This document shows positions 45,491 to 57,300 of a stretch of DNA of 64,000 nucleotides, in pieces. The notes under the pieces were generated by a model. That model saw only the letters and a list, made by a program, of their open reading frames with translations, searched no databases and was not told the DNA's origin. This stretch comes from Manduca sexta (lineage: Eukaryota; Arthropoda; Insecta; Lepidoptera; Sphingidae), in the NCBI RefSeq assembly GCF_014839805.1, contig NC_051115.1, positions 2,602,600 to 2,666,599 on the forward strand, read 5' to 3'. Both the position numbers and the translations under genes were made by a program. Position 1 is the first letter of the stretch. The number at the start of each line of letters is the position of its first letter.

Positions 45491-45648
45491 CATAGAAAAT
45501 TATGTTGTGTCAAAGCATATTTGGTAAGATACATTTATTGGGTAATTCTTGGAAACGAAAATAAAGGGCCTTTGCTGGTACGACTTCTCCCACATTTATA
45601 TTAGTCAACGCTACGCCACTGATAAAATGAATAAAAAAATAAACTTAC

Positions 45649-45995
45649 GCTTTGATAACCGTATAACTTCTTCGGCAAAATTAAAAATATAGATCACAAA
45701 CTATATCACATATAATTAAAATCTAATTTTATTAGTTTGTTTACAATAACTAACTTTAAACTGAGGTGTGTAGAAAACGAATGGTCCGGCAAACCAACAA
45801 CTATGACTGTTTGTAAGAGATTATGATAATAACGTCACTATCTCCAGTTATCTATTCTATTTTACACGATTTGTAATATTGATTGCGCAATTTTAAAAAA
45901 GAGAAAATAAACACAATATATTGCGCAATATTATCTTAACAATACTTCTCGTAATTAATTATAAGTATTAATAAATAAATATAGTAGTAGCCCGT
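45649..45995 (-). promoter_or_regulatory. leader exon and promoter copy C, upstream of AO2
   Basis: It is homologous to copies A and B, with the conserved donor (AAAGC before GTAAGT, exon end 45649). The TATA-like word of A and B is not conserved here. Homology with B extends to 45995. No ATG precedes the donor, so a transcript joined to AO2 exon 2 would start at the exon 2 ATG, whose context GCCATGG is a strong Kozak, and give a protein without signal peptide. Confidence 0.42.
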
Positions 45996-46009
45996 GAACA
46001 AACTGAAAT

Positions 46010-46175
46010 GGTTACTGGTGGTAGATCTCATATCAGTGTCCGCCTGGGTAGGTACCACCGCAATGTCTATTTCTGTCAAGCAGCAGTGTAGTCACTTGTG
46101 TTCCGATTTGAGTATTGTAGACAGCGTAACTACTAGACATAATAATTAACACTTCATGTCTCACGATCAGGGATG
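46010..46175 (-). repeat. interspersed repeat family Z, partial
   Basis: TACTGGTGGTAGATCTCATA at left through GTAGTCACTTGTGTTCCG. Confidence 0.6.
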
Positions 46176-46179
46176 TTAT

Positions 46180-46345
46180 GGATATGTAATTTCGGATATG
46201 GATACGGATGGATATCTGAATAAAATTATATCGGTCTCGGATACGGTTACGGATAAGTAATTATTTCGGATTATCCGCTAGTTTCGGATAGTTTCGGTTA
46301 CGGATATAAGATTAAAGTAAAATAAAAATATTATGTAATACAGTA
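46180..46345. repeat. cryptic GGATAYGGATA-type simple repeat
   Basis: Variants of GGATATGGATACGGAT and TTTCGGATAGTTTCGG recur for about 160 bp. Such tracts are often transposon internal sequence. Confidence 0.5.
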
Positions 46346-46599
46346 GGGCGACGATTAATAACTATCGTTCGTCGTCATAGTCGATTATTCATTATCGATG
46401 AACTAATTGGGGGACAGGGGTGTTCGGAAAACCTCTGTGTTTTAATTTGAGATTAAGTTTCATTGAAGTAGTGCCACCTCCTTTCCGTGAAAAGTTTTTA
46501 TCACACTGTTTACATTTTGCAAAATAACCTTTAACTTGATGGACGCATTTTGTTCTTATAAATCAAATTAATACGTAACACAACACTTTTCCTTAACTT

Positions 46600-47170
46600 T
46601 ATTAAATTCAGTACTTGTCTGTACTATAAGATGTTGCTTCATGCGAAATTTCAAGATTCTAGGTCGACTGGAAGTACCCTTTATATTTTGATTCCCTTGC
46701 GACTAGTTGCGAGTTTGTAAATATGCGGCCTAAATTGCTGTTTCTTTTGATTGCGTTGACATAGAAGTTTGATTTTGTTACAGCTTAAAGGTATTATAGA
46801 GCTGAGTTTTTGATTTTAATTTTAATACCTCTACGCGTTATCTCTCTCATTGGCATATTTAGGGAGTTGAGGCGACTAATAAGAGCCATCAGGGGGTCCT
46901 CGGCGGGCAGCAGGGGGCTGTCCACGCTTGGTGTACGTTTTATGCACCTTTTGCACATTGTAGTGACCCTCGGGATGGACGGCAGTGTGGAAGGCAGGCC
47001 TCATGCTGTCGTTGACGCTGAGAGCGTTCTTCAGTAGCGTGGAGGCTTCTTAACCTCCCTTCCTCTCATAGGATACGGGCCGAAATAGGCGGCACCGCGC
47101 AAGGTCCGCTTCAGACGAAGACTTAAACACTTCTGTCAGAGGAAGCCCTCAGCCCGCAGGCAAACATAGT
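46600..47170. repeat. interspersed repeat related to 61846-62400
   Basis: TTTTGATTGCGTTGACATAG, AAGTTTGATTTTGTTACAGC and GGTATTATAGAGCTGAGT are shared. The GC-richer end (46860-47170) has no match within the window. Confidence 0.5.
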
Positions 47171-47214
47171 TACACATGTGAAAGAACTCATGATAATAAT
47201 TTTAAGGGACATTA

Positions 47215-47449
47215 AAAAAAACAACAATTATTTTCTTCACTAATATAAACATAGGGTTTGCTTTATTTTAGGTAAAGGAAAAAAGGAGTACTTCGATTGT
47301 AGTAAAACTATAAATGCATTTTGAAGGTTTTGATTCGTATATTAGCTTATTATAAATAGATGTTATTAATATAATTTATCTAATTTTTTATTCAGCAGTA
47401 ATTTGTGGATTTGATGTAAAAATAAACAATATATGTGAAATATATATGA
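47215..47449. other. AO3 3' flank, outer part
   Basis: It matches the AO2 flank at about 32800-33030. The similarity is interrupted by the LINE fragment that follows and resumes at about 48118. Confidence 0.6.
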
Positions 47450-48117
47450 AAATCGTATGGCCCATTTCGAAATGGACAGTTTGTATATTCGTCGAAAGCT
47501 TCTGGACTTGTCATTCCTATATAAGTTAGTTAATAATAAAATTTCATGCAGTGAACTCCTCGAAAACATCAGTATAGCAGTTCCTTACAACAAACCCAGA
47601 CGCCCAATAACTAGTATTTTTAAAACACCTTCTTACAGAACTAACTTAGGTCTAAATGCTCCAATAACTAGATTATGTGCTCTATATAATAAAGTTGGCA
47701 CTAAAATGGATATTAATATATTTAATGATTCTGTAAAAGTGTTCAAAGAAAGACTGCTGGAATATCTCAAAAATTAACATGTAACTTTTTTATAAATTTT
47801 GTCAACTAGATATTCTCAATAACCTTTTCTGTTGCCAATTATATGACGTTGTTTACAATAGTTTTTATAGACAAATTATTTAGTATATAATTGTTACTCA
47901 TTGATTTAATATTTTTTTGTACTGTATAATTTTCTACTTCCTATTATTATGTTTTAGATTTTAATTCAACATGTTGTTAGTGGTAAATGCTGTGTTCACC
48001 TATTAGTAGCACACATATCAGATGCTGTACCTTATAGTTTTTTATAATATTGATTGATGTAATATGTAGTGCTGTTGGTGTACCTTATTACAAATAAATA
48101 AATAAATAAATAAATAT
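47450..48117 (+). mobile_element. 5'-truncated LINE (Jockey/CR1-like), C-terminal ORF2 and tail
   Basis: The frame 47457-47777 reads RRKLLDLSFLYKLVNNKISC and ends VFKERLLEYLKN, the usual end of Jockey or CR1-type ORF2 after the RT domain. It is followed by a 3' UTR and an AAATA repeat tail (about 48090-48117). It interrupts the AO2/AO3-duplicated flank, so it entered after the duplication. Confidence 0.75.
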
Positions 48118-48361
48118 ATAACACATATAAAATCTTTAATAAAATAATTGATCTTAGATAACATAGTTCAATATACTAGAATGTATGTCGAGTGTCTTTA
48201 CCCCATTCCTAAAAAAATTATAAATACCCCATTACGCTAAAAATGTAATAGGACCATGTTATAGTGAACCAGTGGATTAATTTATGTTCATTTAAATAGT
48301 TTCACAATATTTCCTTATCAACTCAATATACATCTACGTTTACCCCAAACGAGACAAACAC

Positions 48362-51300
48362 TTAAATCTTGTTAGAAATATTTAGGAGCCTCATTGCTTC
48401 TCTATATCCGGTCTCTGAGGCGCCATGGACTGTTGCGTAGTGTTGAGGGTTCGTCGCCTCGCCTGCGAACAGTACGCGTGGGTTGCCAGCGGAGTCCAGT
48501 AAGGGTTTACCCAGATCCTCTCGTGCGTTGGGGTACTGTGGGGTGAGGATGTTATCGTATGTGTAACTACCCCGCGTGTAGGGGTTCTTGTGCCAACTTG
48601 ATCTGGAAAATAGAAAAATAATTTAACTGTATTAAGAAGGCGAGATACGGGGTAGCCAGAGACACTAGCCCAGTATTAAAAGGCCCTATGTTAATTTTTA
48701 TTTATAACCTTATTAACCTTGCTTGCGGCTTCGCCGCGACTTTTCCGGGATAAAACTCCCGTTATCTATTTTCCCGGGATAGAAAAGTAGCCTATAACCT
48801 TTCCAGGGTCTTAAACTATCTTCATACTAAATTTCATAAAAATACGTTCAGTAGATTTTAAGAAAATCGATATCATACAGACAGACAGCTTTTGAAGACT
48901 TTGTTTTATAATAAGTATAGATGTACCAGCATGAACATTTTTGTGTAGAATAAAACATACAAATAAATGTACCTCAACATGGCAGTAGGCTCTGGTATGT
49001 CGGTGTGCCTTCCCATGAACCTCCTCAGGATTTCCATTGACTTGGCTTTCACCACGTCTTCAGGCAACGTCTCTACCTGGTAACGTCGCATACATTAGCT
49101 TGGATGAACAAGGGTTTCATGATTTCTTATGTTTACACGAATGTAAGACATTAGCAACTAGATTTCGGATTTTATCAGGGTTCCTTGTTGTTATTTTACT
49201 GACGTTTCGCAGACTTTGCAGCCTTCATGGTGACGAGGCGGAGGTGTCGTTCCTCCGAAAAGTCACTGTTATGAATGTAGATTTTGTAAAATGAACTTTA
49301 GAGATTACCAACTCTTCGTGACAATAGAAGCCTTCACAACGTTGGGAGTATTATAATCTACTATAAACCACGATAAAAACCTAAAGTATTTTTATTTTAA
49401 AAAGTATTACACATTCGTCCTTTATAACCGAAGGGGTGGGCAGCCAACTAGTGCATCTAATTTGGCCATAACTGTTCCATCCAAAAGAGGAGGCTGACGC
49501 CATATCGGCGATCAGACTCTGTGCCGATATTTAGGAGAACCATCCTGGGAATCGAACCCTAGATTCCAGCATGGCAGTCGTATGCAAACACCACTGACGC
49601 AAACAAAGTATAATACTATGTAAAAATAGTAGATGATTTTCAGTACATTATATTCGAAAATGTCAACACCAAATTAGATGCAGATTATAGAAAATACAGA
49701 TTTACCAGTCTGGCAATCGAACCTTAGACCTTATCAGCGTTATTTGTAATACTCTATGGTAATTATTAAAGTTAAATATTAAAACTTATTTATTTATTAA
49801 CTTCAGGTAACAAAGGACCCATAACAAAACTTACATCAATATAATATTTATTTATTTTTTTTAGATTTAGACAATACAATATTAATACTTTTTTTTTATT
49901 TACTGATAACATGCAAACCATAATAAAAGTAATAAATAAATCTCTCGCGATCAGAGTGGGATTCGACCTTTCAAAACTGACCTGTCGGTAGCGTCGGTAA
50001 ACTCGCTCTGATGCTCGAGATATACAAACAAATAAATATGCAATGATTTAAGGATTTGTATACAGATAATAATTGCATGCAACAAATATACGTATTTCTT
50101 ATACATGCAGACGAATAGCAAATCTGCCAAAGTCACCATTTTGGTTGTAAAAAATAATTAAAAAAAAAAAGAATTTGAAGAATCAGCTCGAGAATTGTCT
50201 GTTTAGATTTATTTAGAAACGGTTCCATCCCGTTCTCACTGCGCGATGATTGTATCTAGTTTTTCCACTCGTACTTTATAATAAAATATTGTACGTTATT
50301 TCGGGTAAGTGTACTCTATATTTTATGAGAACAATAAATTACGCGAAAATACTTTATTTGCCATGATTTGACTCCTCTTGGATTGCTCGTAAGAATTTTT
50401 GCTTAAAACACCAGTAAGTAATGATACAAAAATGACAGTAAGTATTTGATAAGCCTAATATTGTATTTTTTAAACTGTACGCATTAATTGTATTTTTATA
50501 GTCGATTTCTTTCACGGCAGTATTTACATAGATTTTAAATTTTATGATGTAGAATACCAAATGGCTAAACGAAACAAATAATTCGTGTTTGCATCTGATA
50601 ATTTGATTTGTTAAAAGTTGAAAATAATAAATTAGAATACATTTTTGTGTTGTGGCGTATGACGCAACACAGCATTATGCTGAGCTGGCCACCGAATTGT
50701 CACATCGAAGGCGTGTAACGTTCCATTAATTTGTTTAATGATTAATGATTAAGCATGTTTTATGTTTAATCTTATACACTTTTTATGTATTGCATGATTC
50801 AGTTGTGACAATAAAAACTTTTTTTCTTTCTTTCTTTCTATTTGTCGTTTGCGCAAAAAAGGTGGCAAACCTAATTGTACCCCGTTATGCACTTTGATAT
50901 TATGTATATCGCCAAGGCTAATCGAGTTATTTTCATGCATATTGGAAAGATTTAGAAAAGAAGTCAATGAGAGCGGTCATTCGATAAATCTTCTAAATTA
51001 TTTCCACTCTAAAATCCTAGTCGGAAAATAACAACGTAGTCAGATAAGAGATTGGAAAAAATACTGACTTAGTAAATGAAGTCATTCAATTCGGCTAATT
51101 TGTATGTTTTCCTTTCCATTCTAGCATTTGTAAGCAAATAGCGAACGTTTTGGAACGAATTTTAAACACGCTACAAGACAGATGCAAACATGATGAACAT
51201 CTCAAACATTTTTGATGACTAGATAGTTAAACTAAAATATTATTGTTTATCCCATGACAAATTTTGTCCCAGTATTCTTAGAAAATTAATCCGCAATAAA

Positions 51301-54300
51301 AAATACCGCTCCAAATTTACCCCATACATTCTGTACACCAAAATTATTTGAGACATATATATATAATAAAATCAGACCTGTATTATATACTTGCCCACTG
51401 CTGAGCACGGACCTCCTCTACTACTGAGATGTGATGTGTGTATTCTTTGTGAATTTATCGTTCGCTTTAACGGTGAAGGAAAACAACGTGAGGAAACCTG
51501 CACACCTGAGAAGTTCTCTATAGAAATTTCGAAGGTGTGTGAAGTCTACCAATCCGCACTACAGCGTGGTGGACTAAGGCCTAATCCCTCTCAGTAGTAG
51601 AGACATATATATCAAACAAAATTATGTGGTGATCAAATTTACCTCGATTAATTGTTGCCCAAATTTTTTTTACTCTCGGCCAAATTATTCACATTCACTA
51701 ACCAGTTTCACCCATGCATTTGGACATTTGTCGCGGCGTAGGCACACAGTAAAGTGTGTATGCCATGGTTGCCGATTCACATTGAGGCCTATAAGGGCTC
51801 GCGAACATTAATAATGATAATAATAATAACAGCCCTGTATTATACACTTGCCCACTGTTGAGCATGGGCCTCCTCTACTTCTGAGAGGGATTAGGCCTTA
51901 GTCCAGTCTTAGTAGACTTCACACACCCTCGAAATTCCTATAGAGAATTTGTCAGGTATGCAGGTTTCCTCACGATGTTTTCCTTCCCCGTTAAAGCAAG
52001 CGATAATTCACCAAGAATACACACATTTTTTTTAGAAAAATCATACGTGTGTGCCCTTGGGATTTGAACCTGCGGACATTCGTCTCGGCAGTCCGTTCCA
52101 CAACCAACTAGGCTATCGCCGCTTTTTTTCGCGAACATTCCTTGGCCCTTCTCCGTCCTCCCATGCTAAGAATTTTCCGTATCCTTCCCCACACTTCCTT
52201 CCCAGCTATCTTCTCCTGACTTTCCTCCAGGCCCCTGCAGTCGCTAAGACGGGGGATTCCAGTACCCCATTAACAGATTTCCCCAGGCGTTGACTGCGGG
52301 GCCCGATACCGCAAAAAACATTTCACCCAATAATTAAAATCATTCAACCTATTTCACCTCAGAAGATTGATCCGTTTGAAATGTGGTGACGGAGGCGAAT
52401 ATTGAGAATACCGTGGACCGTCAAACGCATAAACGAGTCGATCCTCTCACAGCTTAAAGTGGAGACACGTAGCCACCATATTTCGCCAACGCATCCTTGC
52501 ATACCTCGAACAGATATGCAGTTCTTTTCCAGTGTTTTTAAAAAATAAAATTCGGGAATAAATTTTAAAAGACAGCCGTCTAGCGTGAATGATAGGAGAA
52601 GACTAACGGGGAGCAAAGGGAGCCTGTATATATTATGTATGGGAAGGACGAAACGATAGGAAAGAGCGAGGTAGGCAGGATAGTGTGAACAGAACATGTT
52701 AAACGGAAAGGCGACGAAAATCTGGAGAGACTTGACATCGTTGGCAATATCGAAGGCAAACGTTTTCGAGGCAACCGATGGACAGACCAGATTAAAGACT
52801 CGTCTACCACCAATTACCACAAATTAGTTGGACATGCGATGAACAGAAACTGGTGGAGATAAATAATCCGCTCTAAATGCGATACATCCAATGCTGACTA
52901 CGATCCTTAGTCATGAAGGACCGACTACAGAGAGAGATGTTACCTCATGCCTAATTATCCATATTTTAAATGCTAAATACCAGTACTGACCAATTTAGCC
53001 GCGTCGCCGCACAACCAAAGGGTTAACGTATTACTGGTCCCCAAACCAAAACTGGGGCCATATATCATTGAGGTCCAAATGTCTTCTTTCGGGATACTCT
53101 TCCTGTCCTCAGCTTTCCACATAAAAGTGCTGGATGTCATATTCTTTGGCCACCAGCCTTTTTCAAAAGACAATATTATTTTACCGATCACACCTATGGA
53201 CATTTTCTCTATAGCCGTAGTTTTTTCGCTCGGTAATGCAGCGGAAAATAACGTGTTGTGCCTGGAAATATAATTGTCTGGTCTTTTATCTGACTAAATT
53301 CAGGGTTTTAGTCAGTTCTGTGACTAAAAATAGCTTATTAAATCGTTTTCATAGAGTTACATGATTATTTATAATCGATTACTATCTAAATTGTAATCAA
53401 AACTAGATGTAGACATACTTCGCTATGTTATATTTGATGTGCAAATTGAATTATATTATATAAGACATTATTCTGTCATTTTCAGTAAAAATTATTAGTC
53501 ATCCAGAAAGATAAATAAAGGAGGAACCATGCACTACTCTGTTTTTTAATTAATAGCATGATTTTTTAAAATTTTTGCAAATTAAATAAAAATTTACATT
53601 ACACTTTGTAAAAGTAAGCTAGCAACTTGGTAGTGTATTAAACGCCTAATGTGGGCAATATGTTTCTATTGTTAAAAATATTGTGACCTGTTGAATATAT
53701 ATTTTTTTATTGCTTTGAATGACGAGACGAGCTTGCCGTTCGCCTGATGGTAAGCGATACGATCCATAAACAGTAGAAACACCAACACCTTGAATTACAA
53801 AGTATTGTTTGGTATTCCACTGCGCTCGCCATACTGAGACATGAGATGTTAAGTCTTATTATGTCCAGTTACACTGGCTACAATGTCCTTCACACCGGAA
53901 CACAAGTGACTACACAGCTGCTTAACTACCCAGGCGAACACTGATATGAGGTGACCTACCTCCAGTGCTCCATATATATCTCTCGCTTCGAAATTAAGAA
54001 AGAAACTAATTGTAAAAAAATATATCAACGGTTGAAGGCTAATTGACTTAAACGACATTTTTTTGTGACACAAGTTAAAATCAGCACTTTTTTCAATGTC
54101 TTTTTTTTCCTAGTTAAAAATTTAAAAAAAATGTCCCTTAGGTCTATTATATATTTTTTTGTGTTTATGCAACTTAGGAATTAGAAAAAAAAATCTTTGC
54201 CTTGAAAAAAATATTCAAATCTCCTTTATATAATATTGCCTAATATAGACTGCCTCGGTGTAGTTGTACTGCATGCGCGGTACGGCAGCGCTCCGAGGTC

Positions 54301-57300
54301 CTGAGTTAGAATCCCATACTGAGTTGGGCAAAGTGTTTTTGCCCGCCCGGGCATTTGAGTTTTTGCCTGGAGTCTGGAATTTGTGCCCGATATGGCGATA
54401 GGCTCGCTCTCCATCATGGGACGGAACACACATGTCGAAAAGAAGGTACCCTGGTCTGCCCTTTGCATACCCCTTCGGGGATAAATGCGGGATGATGTAT
54501 TGCGTGTTGTGTTCATTAAATACTACAAAAAAATAATCTGTATTTATATCAAATAAATATTATACTACTTATTGCAAAAAAAAAAATATTTTTCTAACCT
54601 AACCTAACCCAACTCACCTGTCCTTGAGCACGCCGAGCGAGACCGTCACGATAACACTCCGGGCTCTGTAGACGGAGCCGTCGGAGCAGGACACGACCGC
54701 GTCCTCCGCCGGCTGTCGCGGCCACGTGATGCGAGACACCTCCTTGTTCAGCGCGATCTCCAGGTTGGGGTAGCCGGGACCGTTATTGTAAGTGTTCTAA
54801 AAGAAGGGTAAAGATAAGTTAATTAAGCTCTAATACATTTTTATTGACTAAGTGAGTCGACCAAGCTTGATTTATTGTAATTTCTCTTAAATAATAATAT
54901 CAGCCCTGTATCTATCACACTGCAGCACAGGCCTCCTCTCTGACGTGAGGCGCACATGTCATTGTAAATCAGCAACCATAATATTGCGAATGGTCGTGTA
55001 ATTGTGCATTTTTTGGAATATTAATGTTTGATTTCACGTTCCATTGTTAATTTGAATTGGTTATTTCTTTCAATTTAATTCTTAATTCATCGATTTGGCG
55101 CCGACTCAAAATTATTTAGGGATTCATTAGATTAATTTAAGAAGTTAGTTATTAAAGTTAATAGAAGTATTTTATTTTATGCTTTTCGGTTTTTTCTTCG
55201 GTTTAATTTTATTGTTAAAAAGCTATTTCCTGTTTTTCTACCTTTAGAGTTAGTATTTTTATATTTTTTTATGGGACCAACTTCGGAGTATACAGTACCC
55301 AAAAAAAAAAAATCAAATTTGGTCTACTTTGTAAAAAGTTATGCGTGGCCTTACATAAAAAAATACGTGTCGAATTGAGAAGATCCTCAATTTTTTTCAT
55401 CGATTAAAAAGTTTTTTTTAACAATCGAAATTCAAGGCCCCCTGTAACAAAAAGCCAGCTTTAACGATTAAGGAAAACATCGCAAGGAATCCTTCATACC
55501 TACGAACATATCACCCTTGGTACTCTTTATAATATTATGAATGCAAAAGTTTGTAATAATATTTGGATGATTGTTAGAAATAAAAACAGTAACCGCTGAA
55601 CGAATTTAGATGGAATTTGGCACTAAGGTAGACCATGTCTTAGAATATATAACTCATTTTTGTACCAGTAATTTACGCCCTTAGAACTTTTAAAATTTTT
55701 AATCAGTTTTTCGAAGCCGTCATAAAGACTGAGTTAGTGATTTAGGATTATCTGCAGCAAAAAGGGTTCTCAAGCAGAAGAAGTTGCGAGCAAAACATAG
55801 TATTTTATAATTAATCAATAACACAGAGTTTAGTATGAGAAACTTACCAACAATAGCTCAAAGAACGTCTTGTACCCATATCTGTGCCAACTGACGGCCT
55901 GATGGCCCTTCAGGTCCTTGAAATGAGAGGACGTTGTGAGCTCATTCCAACTATTAGACGACTCATGACTTCCTGCGTCCAAATCCATCATAAATAGAAA
56001 CGATTCTATGAAATCAGTATCGTTTGCTATTTGTGGGTACTTCTCGTTTATGTATTCGTTCACTCTGGAAGAAAACAAGTAGGTTAATTGTAAAACCGAT
56101 TGTAAATATATGATTTTTTTTATTATATTTGAATGAGAGGAGCATGTAGTTCATCAACATCATCATCAGCCACATAAAGTCCACTGCTGAACATAGGTCT
56201 GGCCTAAAGATTTCCAGACGGACCTGTCGAAAGCGGCCTCCAACAGCGTGTTCCTACTGCCTTTATCAAGTCGTCTGTTGCAGGTGGACTTCTAATACTG
56301 CGCTTGTCGGAACGTAGTCTCCACTCGAGAACTGTTTTGCTCCATCGGCCGTCAGTTCTGCGAACTATGTCCTACCTATTGTCTCTTTAGCTTGCTAATC
56401 CGCTGGGTTATATCGGTGACTTTCTTTGATGATAATACGATTACTCATAACAGTAGCACCTTACAGAACTATGAATTACCTACTGCGAGGTACTCTATAT
56501 TCCTCACTGAGACATTAAAGTCTCGTAATGCCCTGTAGTTCCGGCTACAATGTACGATACGGCTAGGTAAAAATAAACATTGCTTCCAAGCCTGAGGTTA
56601 ATAAAAACATTTATCGGTATTGTCGCTTTAATATTTAACACCTGAATCGATATTGCTAATCGATTTTCTTGATATTAAGAATTGCTTAAATAGCTGTCAA
56701 AAACATCACCAGTTCCTAGTTTAATGATTAAGAGGCAAGATGGCGGGTTTGACCAACAGCTGATCGAGTAAATTTGTGTTTTAACTAAGCATAGCTTTGC
56801 GAAACTATTATGAGTAAAACTGATAATCTTCCGTAATAGTGTGTCATAAAATGTTATCTTTAATAATCAATTAATAAGATTTCCAGCAATTGACATTTGT
56901 TATTGATATATATAACTATCAATCAATCTCACCTCCTAGTAATATACTGGCCCAAAGGTTCCGGCACTGGTGGCGGGTCTTCTATCACTTCATTGGCGAA
57001 GTCCATCAGCTCCCTTATCAACGGGGTGTCTGCTGGAGAGCCATCCGACATAAAGATTTGGAAGTCCCACATGTCGTCGTTAACGATATCTATATTGTTG
57101 GCTATCGCTATCTCGTACACGCGGCTGTTTGCAGTGCCGTGAATCCTGGTGAAGTGAAACAAAATTTATTAAATTTACGCGATTCTACGCAAGCTATTAA
57201 AACTGGATTACCACATACAATGGCCGTCAAACATCTTGATCACACTAGGACGTGGTGTGGGATTTTGTGTACGTATGTGTAGCTACATTTATGTGTAATC

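Noticed and set aside
52359..52820. 153-codon minus-strand ORF
   Set aside because: It is the opposite strand of a decayed LINE ORF2 fragment.
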